The position numbers were made by a program, and so were the translations under genes. From Endobugula sp965214375 (GTDB lineage Bacteria > Pseudomonadota > Gammaproteobacteria > Pseudomonadales > Cellvibrionaceae), in NCBI GenBank assembly GCA_965214375.1, contig OZ243947.1:930001-994000 (forward strand): a stretch of DNA of 64,000 bases, in the 5' to 3' direction. The notes beneath the pieces were generated by a model that was given only the letters and a program-made list of their open reading frames with translations, searched no databases and was not told the origin of the DNA. Positions within the stretch are counted from its first letter, which is position 1, and each line of letters opens with the position of its first letter. Positions 1-9,160 of this stretch are shown here, piece by piece.

Positions 1-505
1 TAAATTCTACTCGATAAACCAACTGGGCATCCTCGGTAATATCAGGACGTGGAGGCATCCTTCCAACAGCACTGGGTTGATTAAAATTTTTCCAAATTTT
101 ATGTATCTCTTGTTCACAAATACCCCAATATTTCTCCCTATTCATTAAAATTCGGCGAAGATGCTCTTGTCTTTTCTTTTCATTATCTTTAGACCATATC
201 TCACTTTGACTATTAATACTCAGCTTTTCAGCATCCACATACAGTAGATTGATAGTATTTTGTTGATTACGGCAGCGGAAGATAAAAACAATTTGCTCTG
301 GCGTCGTTTGGCTTTCATGTAGAGTGCCATTAACAAGCTTATGGCATTGTTCATGTTCATCCACTTTTTTAGCAGCCTCAATAAGACGGGTAAACTCCTT
401 TTCATAGGCAATGGGCAACCATAACCGGGATTGATAGGTTTTTGAGGATTGAGCCTGCAAAAAAGCAGTCAAACTCAATAAGATAAAAAAGACAGCCGTT
501 TTCAC
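1..505 (-). CDS. Secreted protein of unknown function (partial)
   Basis: Only the first 168 codons are present; the C-terminus lies beyond the left edge. The frame opens with GTG at 505-503, preceded by AGGT about six bases upstream. The translation begins MKTAVFFILLSLTAFLQAQ, a clear Sec signal peptide with a predicted cut after the AQ. The mature part is hydrophilic and charged, with a few cysteines that could form periplasmic disulfides, and has no motif I recognise. No ATG start fits this frame. It lies on the same strand as the cyclic-nucleotide-binding protein, about 75 bases downstream of it, so co-transcription is possible. That it is a gene is well supported by the signal peptide and unbroken frame; its function is unknown. 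Confidence 0.7.
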   Translation of the reverse strand, partial: MKTAVFFILLSLTAFLQAQSSKTYQSRLWLPIAYEKEFTRLIEAAKKVDEHEQCHKLVNGTLHESQTTPEQIVFIFRCRNQQNTINLLYVDAEKLSINSQSEIWSKDNEKKRQEHLRRILMNREKYWGICEQEIHKIWKNFNQPSAVGRMPPRPDITEDAQLVYRVEF

Positions 506-579
506 CGTACACCTGAAAAATAATCGTTCTTTAACAAGTGTAGAAAGCAGTGATAATTTATGCCAGTCTACCGAAGGGC

Positions 580-1263
580 TTAGATTTGTAAGTTTGGATC
601 AGGAATAATCCCGTCAGCGAAGGATAAGTTGCCATAATTTTGATTCCACTTCAATAATAATCTGGCAAGTGCCACTGCCTGCTTATAGAGTGATTTTAAC
701 TCTTGATGACTGTCCTTTTCACCAGAATATAATTTGATGCTACGATGTAAGTCGGCCAGCTCATGCTGTCGATAGCGAGAGCGGTTCATTTCCAGCTTCC
801 AACGCAAACTGTGAGTTGCATGACGATAGTAAAGCAACTTAGTTTCTAGTGAGATTTGACTAAAGTCCAATAGCTCGCCAAATAAGCCAAAATCAGTGCC
901 AAAAAGAATCGCTTCTCTGCAATTATTATCAACCAGAACATCCGCCGTGCGTGCACTTTGTAAGTACACGGATAAATCACCAAATACTTCTCCTGGCGTA
1001 ATATAATTGACGCGGTGATTTAACCCGTCATTATCCGGAGCAGAAACGATCAACTGCCCTTTTACAACAAAATAGGTCCACGTATCCAGGTCCCCTCTTG
1101 ATAACACCCTCTCACCAGACTCATATTGCATAATTCTGGACAAATTCATCAAAGTAGAAAACTGTTCTTCACTTTGCTTTTTAACGGCTTTATAAAAAGG
1201 AATAGCGCGCAAAATTGCTTCTAGAGTTGCTTGTGAAGTTGTTGATATTTCTCGAATTTGCAT
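580..1263 (-). CDS. Cyclic nucleotide-binding domain protein without a DNA-binding domain
   Basis: This 227-residue protein has one cNMP-binding (Crp-type) beta-barrel at about residues 20-130. It includes the phosphate-binding-cassette-like stretch GEVFGDLSVYLQSARTADV near residues 91-110. The C-terminal 90 residues are helical and charged and show no winged-helix DNA-binding domain, so it is not a Crp/Fnr transcription factor in the usual sense. It is more likely a stand-alone cytoplasmic sensor or partner protein. The cassette departs from the classic E. coli CRP signature, so the ligand (cAMP, c-di-GMP or none) cannot be read from the sequence. It is divergent from the HDOD-sthA pair, with a 190-base shared upstream region. 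Confidence 0.8.
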   Translation of the reverse strand: MQIREISTTSQATLEAILRAIPFYKAVKKQSEEQFSTLMNLSRIMQYESGERVLSRGDLDTWTYFVVKGQLIVSAPDNDGLNHRVNYITPGEVFGDLSVYLQSARTADVLVDNNCREAILFGTDFGLFGELLDFSQISLETKLLYYRHATHSLRWKLEMNRSRYRQHELADLHRSIKLYSGEKDSHQELKSLYKQAVALARLLLKWNQNYGNLSFADGIIPDPNLQI

Positions 1264-1454
1264 AGCTAAAACCTTTCATTACGCTGTGAACACATTATCA
1301 GATAAGCAGGCTGTTTATTGTAAAGTAAATATGCCAACTTGGTCACCCTTTACCATTTTGACGTTTCCTTTTTCCAGAAGATAAAAATCAGCAGTTCTGT
1401 GTTTTTGAACTACACTGTAAATAAATACCCAGAATGGCATAAGGTTAACCAGTA

Positions 1455-2306
1455 ATGAGCTATAACTCTTCTTTTGCACACTCTATCGCTGAACAACTAA
1501 CCACAGCAATCGATAATAAATGTATTGATGTCCCTATCCTGCCCACCGCAGCACAGCAAGTGATTAGCATTACACAAGATCCAGATTCCGATGCGGCAAA
1601 ACTTGCCAAAATCATTCAATCAGACCCGACGCTAAGTGGACATGTAATGCGTATATCTAACTCAGCCGCGTATACACCTAACTCTAACCTTATTTCATTA
1701 CAACAAGCCATTACTCGTCTGGGTATGGTAGAAATCAGTAACATTGCGTTGTCTACGTCTTTAAACAGTAAAATGTTTAAAGCACCCGGCTATGAAGAAC
1801 ATATCGGATATATTTGGAAACATGCATTAATGACAGCCATTTGGTCTAAGGAAGTGGCTCGAAAATTACGGACTAATGTAGAAGCGGCATTTTTGTGCGG
1901 TTTATTACATTGTATTGGTAAAGCTGTCATTCTACAGACGATCGCTGATTTTCGCACAAGCAACGATAGTGTTATGGGTGATTACGACCTACAAAAATTA
2001 TTTAATCTTCACGAAAGCCAGGTCTCTCACGTGGTTGCGTTAGAATGGGGATTACCTGAAATTCTTACTGAGGCTATCACCTACTACAACAACTTTAAAA
2101 ATGCACCCAGTTGTGCTGAAGTCGCTGCTATTGTGTTATTTGGTCACCAAATAGCCAGCCATACATTAGATCCGGATAATTATTCCCGTGAAGATTTAAA
2201 TAATTCAGATGCTCTGGAATTAGTGAACCTATACCCTGAGGAAGTTGACGAGTTAATCGAACAAACAGAATCCATAAAAGTAACTATGGGAGCCTTGTCA
2301 GTATGA
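1455..2306 (+). CDS. HDOD domain signalling protein
   Basis: This 283-residue protein carries a single HDOD domain at about residues 20-225. The domain starts at the typical ILPTAAQQVISI element and runs through SDPTLSGHVMRISNSAAY and GLLHCIGKAVIL. HDOD domains are degenerate relatives of HD phosphohydrolases and normally lack the metal-binding residues; they act in signalling (chemotaxis, c-di-GMP networks) as protein-interaction modules. No attached GGDEF, EAL or receiver domain is present. The last codons overlap the sthA start by four bases (ATGA), so the two genes are probably translationally coupled. Confidence 0.88.
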   Translation: MSYNSSFAHSIAEQLTTAIDNKCIDVPILPTAAQQVISITQDPDSDAAKLAKIIQSDPTLSGHVMRISNSAAYTPNSNLISLQQAITRLGMVEISNIALSTSLNSKMFKAPGYEEHIGYIWKHALMTAIWSKEVARKLRTNVEAAFLCGLLHCIGKAVILQTIADFRTSNDSVMGDYDLQKLFNLHESQVSHVVALEWGLPEILTEAITYYNNFKNAPSCAEVAAIVLFGHQIASHTLDPDNYSREDLNNSDALELVNLYPEEVDELIEQTESIKVTMGALSV

Positions 2307-3703
2307 GCACACATTATGATTTAGTGGTGATTGGCAGTGGTCCCTCAGGACAAAAATCTGCCATCCAAGCCGCTAAAATTGGTAAAAACGTCGCTCTGAT
2401 AGAAAGAGATCGCTATCTGGGTGGTGCATGTGTTCACAGAGGAACAATTCCTTCCAAAACATTACGCGAAAATGCATTGCGCGTTACCCATATGCGCGCC
2501 AATGCGCGTTTATCTGACTTTTCATTGACAGATAATTTGGAAATGTCGGTACTCATTGATCGACTTGATGAAGTTCTTAAAGCCCATGAAATGTGTATGG
2601 AACGACAAATCCGTCGCAACCATGTCGATCGCTTTCACGGACGAGCAGAGTTTGTGGATCATAAAACGATCAAGTTAGTGACTCCACGGGGAGAACCACA
2701 GATAATCTCTATGGATCAATGTGTGATTGCTACAGGCTCATATCCGAGAACGCCGACCAATATTCCTATTGATCACGAACACATCTACGATAGTGATTCC
2801 ATTTTGTCGATGCTGTATTTACCCAAAAGTTTGACCGTACTTGGTGGTGGTGTTATCGCTAGTGAATACGCATCTATTTTTCAGGCATTGGATGTTAAAG
2901 TCACAATGATTGATAAATACGAGCAACCTTTAGGCTTTCTCGATGGTGACTTGACCGGAAAATTTGTCCATGCTTTTGAACAAATGGGTGGCTGTTGGAT
3001 GGGTAAAACCAAGGTCAATCAAGTCTACTGGGATGATGAAAAAGTCATGACTGAATGCGAAGATGGCGAAATAATTACCAGCGAAAAGCTGTTGTGTGCT
3101 GCAGGACGTGTTGCCAATACACGTGATCTTAAACTGGAAAACATCGGTTTGGAACTCAATGAGCAAGGGTTAATCTCTGTTGATGAGAACCTGCAAACCT
3201 GTATTCATGGTATTTATGCGGCGGGCGATGTTATCGGCCCTCCAGCATTGGCTTCTACCTCTATGGAACAAGGGCGCAGAGCCTCATGTAATGCCTATGA
3301 CGTACCTATTGGCAAGATGAGCCATATGATTCCCACCGGAATCTACGGTATTCCCGAATTATCGTCTGTTGGTTTAAGTGAACATGCTGCTCGCAAGGAG
3401 TATGGGGATATCATTGTAGGTAAAGCCGTATTCGAAGAAATTGCGCGAGGGCAAATTTCAGGTATTCAAGATGGCATGCTAAACCTGGTTTGCGATGATA
3501 AAGGGAAAAAGCTGTTAGGTGTTATGATTGTGGGCGAAGGAGCAACGGAATTAATACATATCGGTCAAATGGCCCTACTATCTAACGCTGATGTCGATAT
3601 TTTTGTAGAGAGTATTTTTAATTTTCCAACATTAGCGGAAGCCTATCGTGTTGCGGCACTGGCCATTATTGGACAACGCAACAAAAAAGCTAACTCCTGT
3701 TAA
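2303..3703 (+). CDS. sthA: Soluble pyridine nucleotide transhydrogenase
   Basis: This is a 466-residue flavoprotein of the pyridine nucleotide-disulfide oxidoreductase family. Soluble transhydrogenase transfers hydride between NADPH and NAD+ in the cytoplasm and helps dispose of excess NADPH. Visible features are the FAD site VIGSGPSGQKSAIQAAK at the N-terminus, the NAD(P) site VLGGGVIASEYASIF in the middle, the second FAD motif IYAAGDVIGPPALAS, and a C-terminal dimerisation domain. The active-site region reads GGACVHRGTIPSKT: it has only one cysteine and lacks the CxxxxC pair of lipoamide dehydrogenase, which separates SthA from Lpd. Its length matches the family. It overlaps the HDOD gene upstream and converges on recO with only nine bases between stop codons. 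Confidence 0.95.
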   Translation: MSTHYDLVVIGSGPSGQKSAIQAAKIGKNVALIERDRYLGGACVHRGTIPSKTLRENALRVTHMRANARLSDFSLTDNLEMSVLIDRLDEVLKAHEMCMERQIRRNHVDRFHGRAEFVDHKTIKLVTPRGEPQIISMDQCVIATGSYPRTPTNIPIDHEHIYDSDSILSMLYLPKSLTVLGGGVIASEYASIFQALDVKVTMIDKYEQPLGFLDGDLTGKFVHAFEQMGGCWMGKTKVNQVYWDDEKVMTECEDGEIITSEKLLCAAGRVANTRDLKLENIGLELNEQGLISVDENLQTCIHGIYAAGDVIGPPALASTSMEQGRRASCNAYDVPIGKMSHMIPTGIYGIPELSSVGLSEHAARKEYGDIIVGKAVFEEIARGQISGIQDGMLNLVCDDKGKKLLGVMIVGEGATELIHIGQMALLSNADVDIFVESIFNFPTLAEAYRVAALAIIGQRNKKANSC

Positions 3704-3712
3704 ACTCGGTGC

Positions 3713-4435
3713 TCAAAAAAATAGTTCCCGACTTTTAATCGTTTTACCTTTCAGGTGAGGTTTAAAAGCTAATCGTGTAATGGCTTTAGCTGTTTGGCAC
3801 GTTGATGGATCATCAAAAAAACCGTTTTGTAGATTTAAAAGATCTTTTCCTTGAAAATATATTGCCTCATAATTGCTATCAACCGATTGTACAAAACCGT
3901 GGTTTAATACATACGAATATTGTGTATCTGCTTGTAATTGAACATCCGTATCCGCTTCCGTATAAAAATTAATACCGTAACCCAACTCCTCTAACAATTG
4001 AAACTCAAATTGACGCAAACAAGGTTCAAGTTCCAAACTGTTATCAGACAAATGCGTTAATAGCGTCTGATAGAGATAATAGATATCATCGGTGGGGTTT
4101 TCTTGTGGTAATAAATACAGCAACAGTTCATTAACATACAGTGCACTGTATAAACGATGCCCCGATAAACACGTCGTATAATTCTCAAACGCTTCTGCAC
4201 CCACTAATGTCTTTAATGAGGATTTTCCTTGCCATGAAATTTGCAGAGTAATAAACGGTTGTAAAATGGAACGCTGATAGGATTTACCTTTTCCTGCGGC
4301 CTTTCTGGCTCCTTTTGCCACAAGACACACTCTACCATAGTCCTGCGTCAGCACATCAATGATAAGACTGGTATCACGGTAAGCGCGTGCATGAAGCACG
4401 TAAGCTGCTTGTAAGTCGATACGATGATCGGTCAT
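3713..4435 (-). CDS. recO: DNA repair protein RecO
   Basis: This 240-residue protein has the RecO N-terminal OB-fold (residues about 8-80, with the typical AYVLHARAYRDTSLIIDVLT opening) and the helical C-terminal domain, ending in a basic tail. RecO works with RecR and RecF to load RecA onto SSB-coated gaps and anneals SSB-bound strands. The zinc-finger cysteines of some RecO proteins are not evident, as is usual in gammaproteobacteria. The start ATG overlaps the era stop (ATGA), so translation is probably coupled to era. It is the last gene of the lepA-lepB-rnc-era-recO run. Confidence 0.94.
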   Translation of the reverse strand: MTDHRIDLQAAYVLHARAYRDTSLIIDVLTQDYGRVCLVAKGARKAAGKGKSYQRSILQPFITLQISWQGKSSLKTLVGAEAFENYTTCLSGHRLYSALYVNELLLYLLPQENPTDDIYYLYQTLLTHLSDNSLELEPCLRQFEFQLLEELGYGINFYTEADTDVQLQADTQYSYVLNHGFVQSVDSNYEAIYFQGKDLLNLQNGFFDDPSTCQTAKAITRLAFKPHLKGKTIKSRELFF

Positions 4436-5334
4436 AAATCGTCGTAACCAAGGCTACGGAGTGCGCGCTCATCATCAGACCAACCCGACTTTACTTTAAC
4501 CCATGTTTTCAACATGATTTTGCTGTCAAAAAGTGTTTGCATATCTTCACGAGATTGCTGTCCGATTTTTTTAATACGCTCACCTTTATCGCCAATTAGA
4601 ATACGTTTTTGTCCTTCACGTTCAACAAGAATCAAGGCGTTAATATGTAAAATATTTTTTTCTTGAGTAAAGGCTTCTATCTCAACCGTCATTTGATAAG
4701 GTAATTCATCCCCTAACTGGCGTGTAATTTTTTCACGCATAATTTCAGCCGCTAAAAAACGGGAACTACGGTCAGTAATCTGATCTTCAGGGAAAAAAGG
4801 TTCATTTTCAGGTAAGCGGTCACGAATCAAGCCCTCAAGACGGTCAAGATTATGATTATGTAACGCAGAAACCGGAATCACCTCAACGACATTCAACATA
4901 GTGAGCATTTTTTGCATATGGGGTAACAATAACTCTTTATCGTCAAGAGTATCGACTTTATTGACGACTAAAATAACCGGAACAGTACTGTTTTCAAGAC
5001 GCTTGGCAACCGCTTCATCCTCTTCAAGCCATGACAAATTTTCAATCACAAAAACAACAATATCAACATCTTGGATAGCCTTCGTCACCGCACGATTCAT
5101 ATAGCGGTTGATCGCTTTTTTGAACCCCTGATGCAACCCCGGAGTATCCACATAAATATATTGTGTATCCTCTGTCGTCTTAATACCTAATAATTTATGG
5201 CGAGTGGTTTGTGGTTTGCGCGACGTAATACTGAGCTTTTGCCCTAGAATATGATTAAGCAATGTTGATTTACCAACATTAGGTCTACCAACGATAGCAA
5301 CATAACCACAACGATGAACACTTTTATGTTCCAT
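4432..5334 (-). CDS. era: GTPase Era
   Basis: This is a 300-residue ribosome-assembly GTPase that binds 16S rRNA and helps 30S maturation. The G1 motif GRPNVGKST is near residues 16-24, followed by DTPGLHQG (G3) and NKVD (G4). A C-terminal KH domain carries the RNA-binding stretch LIGDKGERIKKIG. The length and domain order are standard. It follows rnc by six bases and overlaps recO by four, the conserved rnc-era-recO arrangement, which links rRNA cleavage by RNase III with subunit assembly. Confidence 0.97.
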   Translation of the reverse strand: MEHKSVHRCGYVAIVGRPNVGKSTLLNHILGQKLSITSRKPQTTRHKLLGIKTTEDTQYIYVDTPGLHQGFKKAINRYMNRAVTKAIQDVDIVVFVIENLSWLEEDEAVAKRLENSTVPVILVVNKVDTLDDKELLLPHMQKMLTMLNVVEVIPVSALHNHNLDRLEGLIRDRLPENEPFFPEDQITDRSSRFLAAEIMREKITRQLGDELPYQMTVEIEAFTQEKNILHINALILVEREGQKRILIGDKGERIKKIGQQSREDMQTLFDSKIMLKTWVKVKSGWSDDERALRSLGYDDL

Positions 5335-5340
5335 AATGCC

Positions 5341-6024
5341 CTACTTTTGTTTTAATAAATTCAGGGCTAACAAGGCAGCTTCTTTTTCAGCTTGTCGACG
5401 ACTGTTTGCCGTCGCAATAGCAGGTTGTTCCAAAAGACTAACCTGACAGCTTACTGTTAACACCTGCTGATGTGATGCACCCTCTGTCGATAAAACCTGA
5501 TACGTCGGTAATGGTTGCTTTTTTGCCTGCAACCATTCTTGCAGCTCAGTTTTAGGATCTTTAAGAGGTTGCTCTATAGATAGTAATGATAGTCTCTGTG
5601 CAAACCATGTAACAACCATTTTTTGACACTGCTGCATATCACCATCCAGAAATATGGCACCAGTCAGTGCTTCAACAGCATCAGCGAGGATCGAATCACG
5701 TCGCTGGCCACCACTGTTCAATTCGCCACTACCAAGGTTTAGATAATCACCTAAAGAAAACTCTCGGGCTAATTCTGCCAGAGTCTCACCCTTGACTAGA
5801 CTCGAACGCAAACGAGAAAGAACACCCTCGCGCACGCCAGGAAACTGTTGGTAGAGTTTTTCAGAAATAATAACACCAAGAAGGGCGTCACCTAAAAACT
5901 CCAGACGCTCATTATTGTGACTTGAAAAACTGCGGTGTGTTAATGCCAAACTCAATAATCCAACATCAGAAAAATGATAGCCGATACGATTTTGTAATTT
6001 TCTGAGGTCAGGAGCAGCAATCAC
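5341..6024 (-). CDS. rnc: Ribonuclease III
   Basis: This double-stranded-RNA endonuclease processes rRNA precursors and some mRNAs. The RNase III signature HNNERLEFLGDALLG carries the catalytic Glu and Asp residues. A double-stranded-RNA-binding domain occupies the last 70 residues (DPKTELQEWLQAKKQPLPTY onward). No ATG precedes the conserved N-terminus. I chose GTG at 6024-6022 because it overlaps the upstream stop codon as GTGA, giving 227 residues with a normal N-terminus. Another in-frame GTG at 6039 would add five residues. Neither start has a strong ribosome-binding site, which fits translational coupling to the DUF4845 gene. Confidence 0.93.
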   Translation of the reverse strand: MIAAPDLRKLQNRIGYHFSDVGLLSLALTHRSFSSHNNERLEFLGDALLGVIISEKLYQQFPGVREGVLSRLRSSLVKGETLAELAREFSLGDYLNLGSGELNSGGQRRDSILADAVEALTGAIFLDGDMQQCQKMVVTWFAQRLSLLSIEQPLKDPKTELQEWLQAKKQPLPTYQVLSTEGASHQQVLTVSCQVSLLEQPAIATANSRRQAEKEAALLALNLLKQK

Positions 6025-6437
6025 GGCGGCGAACAACACTTTTCGGGTTGATAACTATCCAAAAAATGTTCAAAAGAAATAACCAAAGAAACATTTTTGA
6101 CGATTGGAATTAATTTTTCGTAATTAATGACAATATGAATTTTTTGATCGAAGCGTTTAATTAATAATGCATTAGCGACATCGCTACCCACATCATTAAC
6201 CAAAAATCCTTTTCGTATTTGTGTAAAGATTTGATGTCTATCTCGCCTTTTAAAGTCATCGGTTTGCGCTGTTGACTTCAGAACTTCACTAACTGCATAG
6301 CTTTCTGTATATGCAGGGACTATTTTAAACACTAACTGTAATAAAATTAGCGCGACAACAATAATCAATAACCATCCTGTTATTGATGCGCCCCGGCAGG
6401 AGACTAACGAAAAAAACAAATGACTACGAGAAGCCAT
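6021..6437 (-). CDS. DUF4845 membrane protein
   Basis: This small single-pass membrane protein (138 residues from the chosen start) sits between lepB and rnc, a place where DUF4845 proteins are regularly found in gammaproteobacteria. The hydrophobic segment GWLLIIVVALILLQLVFKIV is at about residues 20-40, followed by a periplasmic domain. I chose ATG 6437 because GGGAGG lies seven bases upstream; the in-frame ATG at 6449 overlaps that ribosome-binding site. The function is unknown. The operon position suggests, but does not prove, a link with signal peptidase or membrane protein biogenesis. Its stop overlaps the likely rnc start. Confidence 0.85.
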   Translation of the reverse strand: MASRSHLFFSLVSCRGASITGWLLIIVVALILLQLVFKIVPAYTESYAVSEVLKSTAQTDDFKRRDRHQIFTQIRKGFLVNDVGSDVANALLIKRFDQKIHIVINYEKLIPIVKNVSLVISFEHFLDSYQPEKCCSPP

Positions 6438-6462
6438 ACAACCTCCCATTTAGTGGTGGCAA

Positions 6463-7236
6463 TTAATCAATACTTCCTACTCTTGAAAAGCTTGGCAAAC
6501 TAAACAGGCTTTCCCAATGCATCCATATTGCAAAAGCCTTACCGACAATATTTTCTTCAGGCACTGTTCCCCACTTACGACTATCAGAACTATTATTACG
6601 ATTATCACCCATCATAAAATAATGCCCCGCAGGAACAGTATAGCTAACATCTGGACCATGAAAATTACGGTTAGTAAATTTATGTGTGCGATGCGTCACA
6701 TCACCTAACGTTGCTTCATATATTTCGTAAAAAGGCTTTCCAGTTGGCAAAGTAGCCAGTAATTTTTCAGGCACTCTTTTACCATTAACAAAGAGTTTAT
6801 TGGCTCTGTAGTCAATACGATCCCCTGGCAAACCGACAACACGTTTAATAAAATAACGACGTTCATTCGGTGGAAAAAACACCATCACGTCCCCACGCTG
6901 GGGTTTATTTAACTCCAGTACTTTAGTACGCACTACGGGCAACCGTATGCCATAGGTAAATTTATTGACCAGAATAAAATCGCCAACTTTTAAAGTTGGC
7001 ACCATTGAAGGCGATGGAATTTGAAACGGCTCCACAATACATGACCGCAAAACAAACACAATAAAAAGCACCGGAAAAAAAGATTTAGAGTACTCAACGT
7101 ATAACGGTTCTTTTTTAAGCTCGCCTTGCTGTTCCAGGTATTTTCTTTGTGGCGCCCAAAAAAGTATATCCAGCAAACAAATTAAGCCACTAATGACAAC
7201 CAACAACAATAAAATTAAAGGAAAATTAAAATCCAT
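6463..7236 (-). CDS. lepB: Signal peptidase I
   Basis: This 257-residue inner-membrane protease removes Sec signal peptides. Two N-terminal membrane segments (about residues 5-25 and 52-68) precede the periplasmic catalytic domain. The Ser-Lys dyad is visible: Ser77 in PSPSMVPTLKVGDF and Lys131 in RRYFIKRVVGLPGDR. The box E motif MGDNRNNSSDSRKWG is near the C-terminus. The gene begins 15 bases downstream of lepA, the usual lepA-lepB operon, and is followed by the DUF4845 gene and rnc. Confidence 0.96.
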   Translation of the reverse strand: MDFNFPLILLLLVVISGLICLLDILFWAPQRKYLEQQGELKKEPLYVEYSKSFFPVLFIVFVLRSCIVEPFQIPSPSMVPTLKVGDFILVNKFTYGIRLPVVRTKVLELNKPQRGDVMVFFPPNERRYFIKRVVGLPGDRIDYRANKLFVNGKRVPEKLLATLPTGKPFYEIYEATLGDVTHRTHKFTNRNFHGPDVSYTVPAGHYFMMGDNRNNSSDSRKWGTVPEENIVGKAFAIWMHWESLFSLPSFSRVGSID

Positions 7237-7251
7237 AGTTTGATTCTTTCT

Positions 7252-9054
7252 CTAGTTATCCATTTTTAATACCGCAAGAAACGCTTGCTGTGGTATCGCG
7301 ACATTACCTACTTGTTTCATACGCTTTTTACCGGCTTTTTGTTTTTCCAACAATTTCTTCTTGCGCGTAATATCGCCGCCATAACATTTAGCAGTCACAT
7401 TTTTACGCAAAGCCTTGACGGTTGTTCGGGCAATAATTTGGCCTCCCAATGCCGCTTGAATAGCAACATCAAACATTTGTCGGGGAATCAACTCTTTCAT
7501 CTTTTCTGTTAAATTCCGCCCTTTAGACTGTGCATTGTCGCGATGAATAATCAAAGCTAAAGCATCTACTTTATCGCCATTAATCAATACATCAAGGCGC
7601 GTGAGAGATGCTTTTTGAAAACGCACAAAATTATAATCCAACGAGGCAAACCCTCGACTAACAGATTTTAAACGGTCAAAAAAATCCATGACGACTTCAT
7701 TCATCGGCAACTCGTACCGAATTGCTACCTGACCACCAATATACTGCATATCTTTTTGTACACCGCGCTTCTCTACGCACAGTGTAATCACTGCGCCCAA
7801 ATGGTCCTGGGGCACAAGAATATTTGCCTCAACAATTGGCTCGCGCATTTCATCAATATACGATGGATCTGGCAGCCGAGATGGATTATCCACTGATACT
7901 ATTTCACCATCATTGTTGAGCACTTCATAAACCACCGTAGGCGCGGTGGTAATCAAATCAAGATCGTATTCTCTCTCCAGTCTCTCTTGAATAATTTCCA
8001 TGTGGAGCATACCCAAAAAGCCACAGCGAAAACCAAAGCCTAAGGCATCAGATGTCTCCGGTTCAAAAAACAAGGAAGCATCATTCAATGTTAATTTTGC
8101 TAACGCTTCGCGGAACGATTCATAATCATCCGAACTGACGGGGAACATACCGGCATATACTTGAGGCTTAACACGCTGAAAACCCGGCAAGGCGTCAACT
8201 GTTTCGTTGTCCGAAGCGTGTGTGAGAGTATCCCCAACAGGTGCACCTTGAATATCTTTAATACCCGCTACTACAAACCCAACTTCACCTGCTTTAAGTA
8301 CTTTAGTCTCATGACGTTTAGGCGTAAATACTCCCACACTATCCACTACATGTGCCTTGCCAATAGACTTGGTTGCAATCTTCTCTCTAACCTTAAGCGT
8401 ACCTTGTGTCACACGGACCAAAGAAACCACACCAAGGTAGTTATCAAACCAAGAATCAATAATCAATGCTTGCAAAGGGGCATCCACATCACCGACAGGT
8501 GCACGAACCTTTGCGACTAGCTCTTCCAATACGTCTTTAATACCCAAACCAGATTTAGCACTACAACGGACTGCATCTATTGCTTCAATACCGATAATAT
8601 CCTCTATTTCCTGAGCGACACGGTCTGGGTCTGCCTGCGGCAAATCCATTTTATTCAACACAGGAATAACCTCAAGACCCTGCTCAATAGCGGTATAGCA
8701 ATTAGCAACCGACTGAGCCTCAACCCCTTGTGCCGCATCAACGACTAACAAAGCGCCTTCACAAGCCGCTAAAGAACGAGACACTTCATAGGTGAAATCA
8801 ACGTGTCCGGGGGTATCGATAAAGTTTAATTGGTAGGTTTTACCGTCTTTTGCCTTGTAATCCAACGTCACGCTTTGTGCTTTAATAGTAATGCCCCGTT
8901 CGCGCTCAATATCCATGGAATCAAGCACTTGCGCTGCCATTTCACGTTCAGTCAAGCCACCACATAGCTGAATAAAGCGATCAGCCAGAGTAGATTTACC
9001 ATGGTCAATATGTGCAATGATAGAAAAATTTCGAATATGACTAAGATCGGTCAC
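7252..9054 (-). CDS. lepA: Elongation factor 4 (LepA)
   Basis: This 600-residue translational GTPase binds ribosomes and assists initiation and back-translocation under stress. The P-loop AHIDHGKSTLADR is at residues 14-26, with DTPGHVDF (G3) and NKMDLPQ (G4). EF-G-like domains II, III and V follow, and the LepA-specific C-terminal domain includes RKKKLLEKQKAGKKRMK. The length equals the family norm. A structured 106-base gap separates it from mucD upstream. lepB follows after 15 bases. Confidence 0.97.
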   Translation of the reverse strand: MTDLSHIRNFSIIAHIDHGKSTLADRFIQLCGGLTEREMAAQVLDSMDIERERGITIKAQSVTLDYKAKDGKTYQLNFIDTPGHVDFTYEVSRSLAACEGALLVVDAAQGVEAQSVANCYTAIEQGLEVIPVLNKMDLPQADPDRVAQEIEDIIGIEAIDAVRCSAKSGLGIKDVLEELVAKVRAPVGDVDAPLQALIIDSWFDNYLGVVSLVRVTQGTLKVREKIATKSIGKAHVVDSVGVFTPKRHETKVLKAGEVGFVVAGIKDIQGAPVGDTLTHASDNETVDALPGFQRVKPQVYAGMFPVSSDDYESFREALAKLTLNDASLFFEPETSDALGFGFRCGFLGMLHMEIIQERLEREYDLDLITTAPTVVYEVLNNDGEIVSVDNPSRLPDPSYIDEMREPIVEANILVPQDHLGAVITLCVEKRGVQKDMQYIGGQVAIRYELPMNEVVMDFFDRLKSVSRGFASLDYNFVRFQKASLTRLDVLINGDKVDALALIIHRDNAQSKGRNLTEKMKELIPRQMFDVAIQAALGGQIIARTTVKALRKNVTAKCYGGDITRKKKLLEKQKAGKKRMKQVGNVAIPQQAFLAVLKMDN

Positions 9055-9068
9055 TACAGTAACACCGT

Positions 9069-9124
9069 TAAAATCCGCACCCTTATAAGGGCTAAAAGTA
9101 AAAAGTATAAAGGCGCGGATTTTA
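9069..9124 (-). promoter_or_regulatory. Nested hairpin between mucD and lepA
   Basis: Ten-base arms at 9069-9078 and 9115-9124 are perfectly complementary and enclose a smaller perfect palindrome (cccttataaggg, 9080-9091). On the minus strand this falls after the mucD stop and just before the lepA start. There is no long U-run, so it may be a weak terminator, a processing site or a lepA leader structure. Seen in sequence; the role is inferred. Confidence 0.4.
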
Positions 9125-9160
9125 CATGATTGATGGTGGATAAGCTATCGACGATGGCGA

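Noticed and set aside
220..411. 63-residue minus-strand frame near the left edge
   Set aside because: It lies in another frame of the partial secreted protein gene, which has a signal peptide and continuous frame.
2303..3703. Dihydrolipoamide dehydrogenase
   Set aside because: The CxxxxC active-site pair is missing; the protein fits SthA.
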